Below, in pieces: positions 22,397 to 34,006 of a stretch of DNA of 64,000 bases. The position numbers and the translations under genes are program-made. The notes beneath the pieces are model-generated. The model was not told the origin of the DNA. It worked only from the letters and a program-made list of their open reading frames with translations, and did not search any database. The first letter of the stretch is position 1; each line of letters begins with the position of its first letter. Source of the DNA: Musa acuminata AAA Group (Eukaryota; Streptophyta; Magnoliopsida; Zingiberales; Musaceae); the NCBI RefSeq assembly GCF_036884655.1, contig NC_088331.1, forward strand, positions 13,254,501 to 13,318,500, written 5' to 3'.

Positions 22397-25300
22397 CTCT
22401 AATACGTTAGAACCTCCTCAAAACACTTCTGATGAGACTCGAGTTCCCTCATTTGAGTAATCGCCCCGTAGTTATCGTAATATAAGGGAATTGGCTCCTC
22501 GTTGCCCGGCACGACTCCTAGATCTGTGATGAACTTCTTTATCCAGACTCCCTCCTTCACTGCCTCTACTGTAGAAATGTACTCCACATCTATGGTCGAG
22601 TCAGTAGTAATATCTAACTTGAAACTCTCCCAACGCACTACTTCATTCATGGTGTACATATACCCTGAATTTGACTTGCTATCATCGATATTAAACTACA
22701 AACTCGAGTCCATGTAGCTGTCAACCCAAAGACTACTATCTCCATATACCATTAAAAGATCCTTAGTCCTTCTCAAGTACTTAAGGATACACTTTACTGT
22801 TTTCCAATGCTCCAAGCCTAGATCCGTGTGATATCTACTCATGACACCCAGAGCATACGCTATCTCAGGCCTGGTACATAGCATAGCATACATGATAGAC
22901 CCTATCGCTGAGGCATAAGGTATTCTATCCATATTCACCCTTTCTTCAAAAGTCTTTGGCGACATACTCCTAAAAAGCGATAACCCATGTCTCATCGGTA
23001 TGAGACTTCTCTTGAAATTTTTCATGACAAACCTTTTGATAATGGTATCTATGTACATGGACTAGGACAAGCCAATCATCCTCTTGGATCTATCTCTATA
23101 GATCCAAATCCTCAAAATATAGGATGCTTCCCCTAAGTCCTTCATGGAGAAGTATCTAGATAACGAAGCCTTTACTATGGATAGCATTCCTATATCATTT
23201 CCATTGATCAAGATGTCATCCATATATAACACCAAGAAGGTGATAGTGCTCCCACTTACCTTCCTGTACACACAAGGCTTATCTTCGTTCTTAACGAAGT
23301 CATAAGATTTGATTGCCTCATCAAATCTTATGTTCCAACTTCAGGAAGTTTGCTTTAGTCCATAAATGGACCTAAGCAATCTACACACCTTATTTGGGCA
23401 GTCCTTGGACACGAATCCCTTATGCTGTTTCATATACACCTCCTCCTCGAGGTTGCTATTAAGGAACACGGTTTTCATGTTCATCTACCAGATCTCATAA
23501 TTATCGTGTGCTGCAATAGCCAATAGAATTCGGATAGATTTTAGCATGGTCACGGGTGAGAAGGTTTCGTCATAGTCAATACCTTGCCTTTGACGATATC
23601 CCTTAGCCACTAGCCTTGCTTTATATGTCTTTATCTTTTCATCTACTTCGATCTTTTTCTTGAAGATCCACTTGCAACTGATGGGTACAATACCCTCGGG
23701 TGCATCAACTAGGTTACAAACCTAGTTGGAGTACATAGAATCCATCTCAGAATTCATGGTTTCTTGTCACTTCCCGGAGTCTATACTCGTAATAGTCTCC
23801 TCGTAGGTCTGAAGATCAATATCCTCAATATCCTCTCCCCTAATATGTCCCACATATCTCTCAGGAGGATGGGATACTCTACCAGACCTATGTAAAGTCT
23901 GAACTTGTGTGTTAGGTACAGACTTGGGCTGTGGAGTAGTGCTTGAGCTAGATTCTCCAGCCTCGCTCAACTCTATCAAACTCTCACTACCTCCGTCAAA
24001 AATGTGTTCCTTCTCAAGGAACACCGCTCTCTTGGCTACAAAGACCTTTTGGTCCTCGAAATAATAGAAATAATACCCACAAGTTTCCTTGGGGTATCTC
24101 ATGAATTTGCATTGCTCTGTCCTTGATTCTAACTTATCGGGATTGTGTCTTTTAACATGGGTAAGGTAACCCTAAATCATAACAACCTTAAGATCAGGCT
24201 TCTTCCCTTTCCATATCTCATATGGTGTAGACACTACCGATTTAGTTGGAACTCTGTTCAGAAGGTAAGCTACGGTCTCTAGGGCATATCCCCAGAATGA
24301 GATAGGTAAGTCAGCGAAACTCATCATGCCCGCACCATGTCTAACGGTGTACGATTCCTTTTTTTAGATACACCATTGAGTTGAGGTGTATAAGGAGGTG
24401 TCCATTAGCATAGAATCCCATGGTCCTTGAGGAATTGGGTGAACTCTGTACTCGAGTACTCACCTCCTCGATTTGATTGAAGAGTCTTGATACTCTTTCC
24501 AATCTGGTTCTCCACTTCATTCTTATACTCTTTGAATTTCTTAAAGGCCTCGGACTTGTACTTCATCAAGTATACATGTTCATACCTTGAGAAATCATAA
24601 GTAAAAGTAATAAAGTCGGAGTAACCACCTATGGTATGAGTTGACATGGGTCTACATGCATCACTATGTATGAGTTCCAACAACTTAGTGGCTCTCTCTC
24701 CCGAACTCATACATAGTGGCTCACTATGTATGAGTTCATTAATTTTCTACAAAGGCAAGACTCGCAAGTTATATATGACTCGTAATCGAATGGATCTAAA
24801 CATTCATCCTTTAGTAACTTTTTAATCCTTCCCTTATGGATGTGACCTAGCCTACAATGTCATAGGTATGCACCATTCACCTCATCTCATTTCCTCTTGG
24901 ACACACTTATATTCATGATATGTGGAGTAGTGTCTAGTATAAACAAACCATTATGCAATGTTCCTCGTATGATGATCACATCATCTAATAATATTGAATA
25001 ACCATTGTTCTTAAAAACTAATTTATATCCACTAACTGTCAAACATGAAATAGAAATAATGTTTTTGATAATAGAAAGAACAAAATAGCATGCATCCAAT
25101 ATATGCAGATGTAGGGCGACCTCGCCAACAATTACTACAGTAACTTTTGCTTCATTGCCCATCTTGAGGTCCATCTCGCCTCTCGTCAATCTCCTAGGTC
25201 TTGCCAAAACCTACAACGAATTACAAATATGATAAGCACTACCGATATCCACTACCCATATGTTATCATAAGAGTATGATAAATAGAGACTAATCATGAA

Positions 25301-26113
25301 TGTACCTAAAGCTTCTCCAAGCTTCTATTTTGCCCTTTCTGTAAGGTACTCTTTACGGTTCCTCTTCTAGAGCCCATCTTTGCCATAGTGGAAGCACTGG
25401 CCTTTAGCCTTTGCTAGGTCTTTCTTAGCAACATTTGCTTTACCTAGTCTACCATTGCCCTTCTTAAGGGACTTTTTTGCTTTCCTTTTCTTTATGGTCT
25501 CACTAGTATAGAGAACTGACTTCTCCTTCTTAATAGCGCTCTTTGCCTCCCTCAACATATTAAGGAGCTCGAGTCACCTTAAGCTTGTTCATATTAAAAT
25601 TCATTATGAACTGTGAAAAGAAATCTGATAGGGACTGAAGCACAAGATCCACATACAGGTTATCCTCTAGGACCATTCCTAGTCCTGTAAGTTTCTCTAT
25701 CCACTCAATCATTTTAGGACATGATTATGAACTGGTGTCCCCTCAATCATCCTAGTGCGGAAGAGACACTTAGATATCTCATATCGCTGAGTCCTTCCAT
25801 GTTCCTCAAATAGTTTACGGACATGTAGAAAAATGGATCTGGCATCCATCTTTTCATGATGTCTCTGTAACTCATGAGTCATGGAGCCCAACATGTAACA
25901 CTTAGTAAGAGTGGAGTCATCTATGTACTTCATGTAGTGAGTGATCTCATCCTCAGTTGCCCCTTCCTCGAGCGCAAGCATCACTGTATCAAGGACATAT
26001 GTGATTTTCTCTATCGTGAGAACAATTCTCAAGTTGCGGAGCCAATCTATATAATTTAAACTAGTGAGGCAGTTGACATCAACTATGCCATGTAAGGGAT
26101 TTAAAAGTGATAT
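22397..26113 (-). pseudogene. Copia B gag-pol, full length but with many stops and frameshifts
   Basis: All domains are recognisable in order on the minus strand. Gag is at 25560-26113 (its ATG has become ATA at 26111-26113). A zinc-knuckle remnant is near 25370 and protease near 25230. Integrase spans about 24100-24900, with IHSDACRPM and LQSNRGGEYSS, where the second catalytic Asp has become Asn. RT spans about 23060-23760 and includes the catalytic YMDD (LYMDDILINGND, 23062-23271). RNase H follows (LYYDNYGAITQ, 22399-22659). It is closely related to copia A but more decayed. Confidence 0.9.
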
Positions 26114-26772
26114 TTTTTTAAAATAAAGATGTAGTAGAAATAAATAATATGCAGATTTAAAAAAAAAATAATCAAGATATGGACTTCTATCTTAATATGC
26201 TCCCACTATTTTATTAGCGAGTCACGCGACACTCTCAACATATGAAACGGAAGTCTTTGATAGACTTCTAGTGGGGATCGGGATCCAATCAGCATTTTAG
26301 TGTAATCTTGAGGGACTCGACCAATCACACTAGGCCCAAAAGATATGCAACTCTTATCGATCACAACTCCTTATGATTCTCATCCTGTTCGGCCTTCGAA
26401 CCACCCTGGTCTCGAGGGACTCGACCAACCATGATGTTCGATTAAGTTAACACCATCGTTATAAGATGAGTCTAATTCGATGATATACCCTCGAGGGACT
26501 CGACCAAGCATATCATGTCCTTAGGTCATCGGTGACATCTCTATATTATAGGTAAGATAGCAAATCATGATATTAGTGAGCCTCGAGAGACTCGACCAAG
26601 TTAACCTACATCGAGAATCGGTCCCTACCAATAACGATGAAAGGCCACGTGGGTCAATCTAATTATCTCATATTTACCGACTTAATATTATAAAGAGAGG
26701 AGATATTTTATTTGATCTCCTAATATGATGTGTCACACACATACATATTTAATATATACCTACATCATATAC

Positions 26773-26810
<38 letters not shown>

Positions 26811-27949
26811 TGTATATAAATAATCACACATTACATGAGTAATCATACCAAATGATCACGGACCACATCTTAATGTGATCAGGCCCAAGCTAGTGGGCCT
26901 AATCACTCACATCAAAATCTTTGTACGCAGCAATGCATCTCCATGCCCTTGATCGTCCATCTCGTCCTTATTGGTTCCGTCCACATCTCGACGTATCTCC
27001 ATACATCACGATCGTCTATCTTGGCCTCGTGGGTCCGCTCCCATTATGCCTCCTAATATAATTACAACTTAATCACACGCACGCAGGCCCAACAATAAAC
27101 AAGAATAAAATTGGAAGCTCGTAAGCCCTAATAATAATAATAATAATCACATGTACACACACATCACATAGTTCATAATCATTCGTCCACACCATACATC
27201 ATATGTAAATATCATTATGTAGGACTACTAGATAAAAATAATTATTATTATTAATTAAATTTTTTAATTAATTAATATTTTCTAAAATTTAGGACATGTA
27301 AGGAATTTCTTAAATTATGAAGGGTATTTTGGTAATACGGACAGAAAGGATAGACTTGAAGTTTCTAAAATTTTGAGGGGCAAAATTATTTTTTTGCCCA
27401 AAAACCTAATCCCTTCTCTTCTCCCTTGTTGTGTTGTCACCGCCGCCACCCTGTCGACGGCAGCCACTACAAGGGGGGTGGGGGCGCCGCCTCTGCCGGT
27501 GGGTGACTCGCCCACGAGCGGTGTGCCTGTGGGCGACACCTCTCGCATGAGCGGGTGCCCCTGCGGGTGGTTCTGCCCACGAGAGTTGCTCCCGCAAATG
27601 CCACCCGTGCGGGCGATTGCACCTGCAATTGACACTATAGGCAACGGCCAAACCTGCAGGTGAGCGCCGCTACAAGTGATGTGCCCGCAGGCAATGCCCG
27701 TGAGTGTCGCCGCTTGGGCTGCAAGCACAATGCTTGTGCCCAAGCGGCTCTGCCTATGGCTAGCCGGCCACCTATGGTTGCAACTGTGTGCAGGCGACCT
27801 GCTAACATGTGGATGGCAACAATGCTGCCATCTTTAAGGGCAGCAACAGTTGCTGCCCTTTCTCACTTTTAAATCAACGATTTTGACATCAAAAGCTTCT
27901 CTAAAACACAATACATAGTTCAAAACCAGTCTATCACACGAACAACCTG
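26114..27949 (-). other. Untranslated leader of copia B
   Basis: Same order of segments as in copia A: CTCGAGGGACTCGACC phrases (26290-26610), an AT-rich tract with (TA)n at about 26778-26808, (AAT)n at 27130, a GC-rich tract 27420-27800, the palindrome 27838-27858 and the TTTTGACATCAAAA palindrome. Open frames over the GC-rich tract on both strands are not credible genes. Confidence 0.75.
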
Positions 27950-27961
27950 GCTCTGATACCA
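27950..27961 (-). other. Primer binding site of copia B
   Basis: Minus strand TGGTATCAGAGC, exact match to the Met-tRNAi complement, one base from the LTR. Confidence 0.9.
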
Positions 27962-27962
27962 C

Positions 27963-28224
27963 TATTAGAAAAATCTAAGGGGCGACATCATATGCACGGT
28001 AGAAGAATATTAAAACAAAATCCCTAAAAATTCTCAAAGATATGTTCGTCGTTGTGTGAAGATTGGTGCGCAAAATCTGCGAAACTTATAACTGTGTATA
28101 TTAAAAATTGTGTTACCTAGGGAGATCGTATATCCCTGAATCCCTACGGATCTCTAGGAGAGGGTGAAGAAGGTCAAGTGTCCTCCTCTCTAGTGATGAT
28201 CCACACAGTAGGGCTACGACAATA
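27963..28224 (-). repeat. 5' LTR of copia B, part 1 (split by gypsy B)
   Basis: Begins TATTAGAAAAATC (terminal TG now TA) and stops at GACAATA where gypsy B begins. The remainder is at 39803-41152. Confidence 0.88.
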
Positions 28225-28601
28225 TGTTAGAACTCTAGCTAAGAGAGTCCTAAGTAAGTTTCATTGAAAGGGATGTTCATATAAAACCTACCTAGCCGAC
28301 CCCTATTAAAGAGATGAAGAGGCCGGCTAGGGTTAGGGTTAGTTGGGAGGTTGCTTCTTAGAGTAGGAGTCTTATTAGGTGTTGGTTAGAAGTAGGAGTC
28401 TTGAGTAGGAGTCCTATTAGGAGTTATGGTTTAGAAGCCCTATAAATAATCATGCATTCAACCTCTTTTAACAAGCAATATATGAATCTTCTTAGCAGCT
28501 TTTAAGCAGCAACCTGGAAGAATGAACCCCTATAGAGTTCCAAGGAGGCTGATCCCCTAAAAAGATCAACCCTAAGCTTAGAATCTGTAAGGGTTCTAAT
28601 A
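28225..28601 (+). repeat. 5' LTR of gypsy B
   Basis: 377 bp, TGTTAGAACTC to GGTTCTAATA, with CCCTATAAATAATC as TATA box at about 28438-28451. Confidence 0.88.
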
Positions 28602-28603
28602 TT

Positions 28604-28615
28604 TGGTATCAGAGC
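28604..28615 (+). other. Primer binding site of gypsy B
   Basis: TGGTATCAGAGC, exact Met-tRNAi complement, two bases after the LTR. Confidence 0.9.
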
Positions 28616-28647
28616 AATGTTCTTGCCATCTCGCTACCCTTTAACAG

Positions 28648-29012
28648 CCATCCATCAGCCCTCCACAACCACCCAAAGCAATTCCCACAATTGCTTAAAA
28701 GATCATCATTGAATTCCTCCGTTATCTCCACCACCGCGGATCATCCTTTGATCTCCCCGTGAATTACAATAGGTTCTAGTTTCCTACCTTACTACTGCTT
28801 CAATTTAGTTATCCTTATTCAAAAATCCAGCCATTCATCTGCCGTCCACAGCCGTCCAAAGCAATTCCCACAATTGCTTAAAGGATCATCGCTGAATTTC
28901 ACCGTCATCTCCACCACCGTGGATCATCCTTTAATCTTCCCATGAATTTCAATAGGTTCTGGTTTCCTAACTTACTGCTGCTACAATTTAGTTACCCTTA
29001 TTCAAAAATCCA
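28648..29012 (+). repeat. Tandem duplication of ~183 bp in gypsy B leader
   Basis: Two head-to-tail copies (starting at about 28648 and 28831), each holding CAAAGCAATTCCCACAATTG, GATCATC..GAATT, TCTCCACCACCG and CTTATTCAAAAATCCA, with scattered differences. Non-coding. Confidence 0.8.
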
Positions 29013-29368
29013 AAAAAATCATTACTATATTATTGTATAAACTTTTCGTCGTAATGTTTTTATCTCTACAATAAAAGATGCACTATAGAATTCCAATCAC
29101 ATAGCTTTGATCTTGCTTGTCCAAATCTCTATAAATTTTTTATGACAGCTTTGACACTTCCTAACAGCAGATTTTTCTTTTGTTTCATCAAAAAATTCTC
29201 AATATAAACCACTAACCTTTTATGTTCAAACTACTACACTTTAGACATAAAAATCTGCTACAGTACCTTTCTGTTATCCTCATTTTTTCTGAACCTTCCA
29301 CCACCCCATGCCATTAACCCATCAATAAAAAAAAAGATAAGGACATCTCTGATCTATAGGCATATGCT

Positions 29369-30660
29369 ATGGCTTCTCAAGATCCAATTGATGTCAAATT
29401 TGAAGCATGGGAATCTCGGATTAAATCGAGGCTTGAATCGTGCTTGAATCTCAGACAAATTGCATGCTTTGTTTGCATAATTCAAAATTGGACAACCACC
29501 AAGTCCAACCAAATTTCAGCAAGGAGAGAGTTCAGAGAGGCCTCCATAGAAGGAGATACAACCCTTGGACATGCTTCAGCCACGCATAAGGGTGGACTTC
29601 TCACGATGGGAAGAAGGAGACCTAGCGGGGTGGATTTCGCGCGTCGAATGTTACTTTCGCTACTACCGAACATCGAATGATGCTACGGTGGAAATTACTA
29701 TCATCTACCTTGAAGGAGATGCTATTCAATGGTACAATTGGTTGGAATACAATCATGGGGCTCCGACATGGAACCAATTTAAGAATGCACTGCTGAATCA
29801 TTTTGGACCTACGGAGTATAAAAATATCGATGGCCAACTCGTAAAGATTCGACAAACCTCTACCATTCAAGTATACCAAACTAGGTTTGAGAGGCTATCC
29901 TACCTTACTCATGATTGGACTGACCATCAATTGTTAGGAACATTCATCGAAGGACTCAAGCTGGAGATAAAAAGGGAGGTTAAGACGTAGTACCCCCGTA
30001 CCATGACAGCTGCGATTTCTTTCGCCCGAATACAAGAAGAACGGCTCAACCAAGATGCTCGGAGGATGAGAACCTCTCCTAGGCCCGCGGCATATAAATC
30101 TCCTTCTTCTCCCAGCCATCCTTCGCTGTCAAAAAAATTGACAAGAGAAGAACTACGTGACTGATCAGCAAATGGTCTTTGTTAGCATTGTGACGAGCCA
30201 TGGAACCGTGATCATCGCTGCAAAAGGGGCTGCCTCCTACTGATTGAACCTCTGGAAGATATAGAGGAGGAGGTCTAGGAGCATGAGGAAGAGGTCGCGG
30301 ACAAAGAACAGCAGTTGGTTGATATTACAATGCATGCCCTTATCGATTACGTGAACCTGCAAACGATGAAAGCGAGAGGACTTCTGAAGCAACAACCTAT
30401 CACCATTCCTAATATCACCGGGAGCATTAATAATTTTTTGAACAGTAAGGTTGCTGTCTAGATGGCCTTACCTATAGAGAATTGCAGCAAGTTTAATGTT
30501 AAGGTCACTGACTGACAAATTTTGAAGTGTGATCATAGGTGCCCGCATGTGAAACTGTTGCTGTAGGACCAAGAGATAATTGCATATTTCTTCCTCCTCC
30601 CTCTTAATGATTATGAGGCCGTTCTTGGCATCGAATGATTGACAACATTAGGTGATGTTT
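29369..30660 (+). pseudogene. Gypsy B gag and protease remnant
   Basis: A retrotransposon-gag domain is open at 29565-29990 (RVDFSRWEEGDLAGWISRVE, YLEGDAIQWYNWLE, NHFGPTEY). After a stop, a zinc knuckle lies near 30170-30230 (CDEPWNRDHRCKRG; first part broken by a stop). The protease region (30310-30660) retains only weak similarity (ALIDYVNLQTMKARGLL) and lacks the DTG active site, with several stops. Up to about 29540 the frame is offset by one base from the main gag frame. Confidence 0.8.
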
Positions 30661-30959
30661 TCTGAAATTTTATGAAACTAATTATGAAAATTTTCAGTAA
30701 GGGGAAACAGGTGATACTGCACGAGAAACGTGGGGGCGACGTAACAACGATTTGCAAACAACGAATGGAGAAGGTTTTTCATAAAGCATGCAGTGGATTT
30801 TTGGTACAATTTGAGCAGCAAACTAAGGGAGAGCCAATAGAATTTGAAGATCCAAACCTACTTCCTTTGCTTGCTGAATTTTTAGATATATTTGATGAAC
30901 CACGCAACTTATCTCCTACCCGTCGGCATGATCATTGTATACCGATTCTTCCAGGCAAA

Positions 30960-31996
30960 TCTCCAGCAAATACTCAGCTATATTAGTATCCACATCTCCA
31001 AAAGGATGAAATGGAAAGGATTGTAAAAGAGATGTTCAAAACATGAGTTATTCGGCCAAGTTGTAGTCCTTACTCTTCACCGGTGCTCCTTGTACGAAAT
31101 AAGGACGGAACATGGCGAATGTGCATTGATTACTAAGCTCTCAATGACATAACCGTCAAGGAAAAATACCCTATTCTAGTAATAGATGAATTGCTTGATG
31201 AATTAAAGGGAGCACGAGTCTTCATAAAGCTGAACCTTCGATCCGGGTATCATCAAATACGAGTGTGCAAAGAAGACAAACTGAAAATCGCCTTTTGAAC
31301 ACACAATGACCACTATGAATTTTTTGTAATTGCCTTTGGTCTCACTTATGTTCCCTCCACCTTCCAAAGTCTTATGAATGATATTTTTTGGAATTATCTT
31401 TTTAAGTTTGTTCTGGTTTTCTTCGACGATATCCTTATTTACAACCCTTCTCTTGAAAGTCATTTACAACACTTACGACTTGTTTTGACGATTTTACGAG
31501 AACATATTTTTTTTGTCAAAAAATCAAAGTACAGCTTTCTTTAACATAAGGTAGAATATCTTGGGCATATCATATCAGAGGAAGGTGTGGCAGTGGACCC
31601 CTCCAAACTTGAAATAATGTAGAATTGGCCGACCCTGAGGAACATAAAATCGCTATGCGACTTTCTCGGTTTAACAGGCTACTACCATAAGTTCATGAAA
31701 AACTTTGGAAAGATCAGTGCATCCCTTACTTTCTTGCTGAAAAAAGATGCTTTCTAATAGTCAGACAAAGCCACCACCACCTTCGATGAACTTAAAGTCG
31801 CAATGACGATAACACTTGCACTAGTATTTTCCGACTTCAGCAAGACTTTTGTTATTGAAGTAAATGCCTCCGGAGTCAGAATTGGTGTTGTACTAGTGCA
31901 AAATGGCCGCCCCCTCACTTATACCAGTAAGGCAATATCTCCTTCCCATCTCAAGATAACTATTTACGATAAGAATATGCTCGTGATTGTGCATGC
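30960..31996 (+). pseudogene. Gypsy B reverse transcriptase and start of RNase H
   Basis: RT motifs in order: [61 protein letters not shown], and the catalytic VFFDDILIY at about 31410-31435, which gypsy A has lost. Several stops interrupt it. A TAA at 31755-31757 sits at exactly the place of the TAA at 1771-1773 in gypsy A (both after KKDAF). RNase H begins at 31803 and is cut at 31996 by LARD A; it resumes at 36562. Confidence 0.88.
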
Positions 31997-32441
31997 TGTC
32001 ACGGACAAACTTCTAAACAGGATGTTTGATGTAATGCTTATGTATGTCCGTGTCTTTTGGTATGTTCATGCTTTGTACAGCATGTTGAGGGACGGCCGAA
32101 GGCTTAATAGTCCCATTTTAGTTGGGATGGTGGCCGCTTTAGGCTTGAAATAAAGGTTATGTTATGTGGACACATGTGAGAGATTTTCGATCTGTAATGG
32201 ACCATTTTACCCTTTGTTGTGCAACTGTTCAGAGCTTGTAAAGTCTGTTTGTAATTTGCATTGTCTATAAAGTGTTTTTCGGAGATATTTGCTTGTGGAT
32301 CCCGAGTGAGGCCTTTTCTCTATCATGTTCTCTCTTTTGTGGGACATAAGGGACCATGGGAGGCTTCAGGGAGGCTGACCTTTGCGGACGGACACGCAAG
32401 GGTGCCGCACGACTTAGGCAAAACCAGCTAAGTCCGTGACA
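31997..32441 (+). repeat. 5' LTR of LARD A
   Basis: Ends form a perfect 10-bp inverted repeat, TGTCACGGAC .. GTCCGTGACA. Possible TATA at CTATAAAGTG (about 32265). Confidence 0.92.
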
Positions 32442-33334
32442 TATGGTATCAGAGCGGGACAAGCACTCATAGAAACACTTAGCATGCAAACATGGGGGAC
32501 CTAGCGGGGCTGCGTTGAGGGCAGTCAGCACACGCGCGACCGTTTGGGGGAAAACGGGCATGGAGATGTAGGGAAAAGGAGTCGCTCGGAGGAGCGGGCA
32601 TCTGAGATTGGCATTCAAAGGAATGGCCAACCCTTCGCGCAAGAGGCACCATGAGAACAGACAAGCTTGGAAGAATGTGAAGCGCACAAAGGTTGGGATG
32701 GATAAGTTTAAGCTACGGCTCAATGTTGACAACTATACTTGATGGTACTCAAGGCAAGCGAGGCGCTTGGTAAAGGATGAGACCATGCAAGGTGGAATGA
32801 GTTGCTCAACGACCAAAAGAGTTATGCAAAGCTCACAGAGGTGAGGGGAATTGCTAGCTCGAAGAATTTGGTACTCATACATGGGCTTGTATGTGGACGA
32901 TGGAATGTTCGTAGCCATCCCAAGGCGACTGAAGCTCGGCGCCATGGAGCATTGAAACTTTCTCTTCGGCATGTGAAGGATACGTCCGTAGGAGGCTAAA
33001 GGGTGCAACTAGTTCAGCATGTTGCTAGGCCTTGAGGGGTGCAGCGGGAGCTGTATTGACGTGGAGTCGTAATCTAGCAAGTGTGTTTGCAGGAGGCAGA
33101 ACAATGCATAGTTTGTTCAGCAGATCGGAGTAGTCCAAGGGGATGGTGGTCTCCGAAACGAAGAGAGATATTGCTCCAATGGGACAGTTATCCAGGAGGG
33201 ATAAGTCCCGGCTCTCTAGAGGGAGAATCATGTGGGACGGACCTCACAAGTTGAGGAGGAGTACCTCAACAAACAACAACTCCACGAAGCTCAATGGACT
33301 GAGCAAGCGGCGAGGAGTCGTCACATGATCTCGC

Positions 33335-34006
33335 TTGAGAGAATGCATTGGTGGATGCATTGCAAGATCAAGTGGGGGAGTGACCCAAAGCAACACAAAT
33401 GAAGGCACACTTGGAGTCGATACGGAGATCGGACTCAAGGGAGGGCTGACCCGTGGAATGGTGAGCGCGAGGGCCACCATTAACTCAATGCAAAAACGAG
33501 GAGCGGAGCAACTTGGGTGTAACTTGGCGAAGTACCCAAGCCGCATGAAGGGAGCCAGCATAGAAGATGGAACATGGACCAGAGGCATAGTGCTTTCCTT
33601 GGATAGAGGTCAAGGACATGAACTCTTGCAGAGGCAAGAGCAGGATCATGTTGTTCCATGGGTCATTCATTCTGACGGAGCGGACTCATCTTGCATGGTG
33701 CCAAAGACGAAGGGAGCTTTTGGGCACATGCACTTTATCTCGGAGGAGCATTTGATGGAGGAACTAAGGCGACTCAATTTGCGGAGGCGAAGTTGGGTTC
33801 AAAAGGCCTTAGCACGGGGCAAGAGGACACAGAGGCGGGTACTCTTGAAAATATGCCACAGTGTTGTCATTCAAGTTGCTATAAAGGAGGCGGTGCACAG
33901 CGAAGATTGTGCTGGTAGGGGTAGAGGCCTAGGATCCAGACAATGGTGCACTAATTGCAGCGAAGTCGGGGGAGTTTGGGAGCTACTAGGCGACGGACTG
34001 TCCTAG
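33335..34006 (+). other. Longest open frame in LARD A interior (223 codons), doubtful
   Basis: Starts MRECIGGCIARSSGGV. No domain recognised. The same frame in LARD C (59902 leftward) is alike for 98 codons and then stops, and it is broken in LARD B. An antisense frame over the same stretch (33244-33588) is open as well and also partly kept in the other copies (59649-60209 in LARD C, 51072-51257 in LARD B). I lean to chance open frames in a moderately GC-rich transcript, not a protein. Confidence 0.3.

Noticed and set aside
33335..34006. A new 223-residue protein in LARD A
   Set aside because: Stops early in copy C and broken in copy B; no domain; the opposite strand is equally open.
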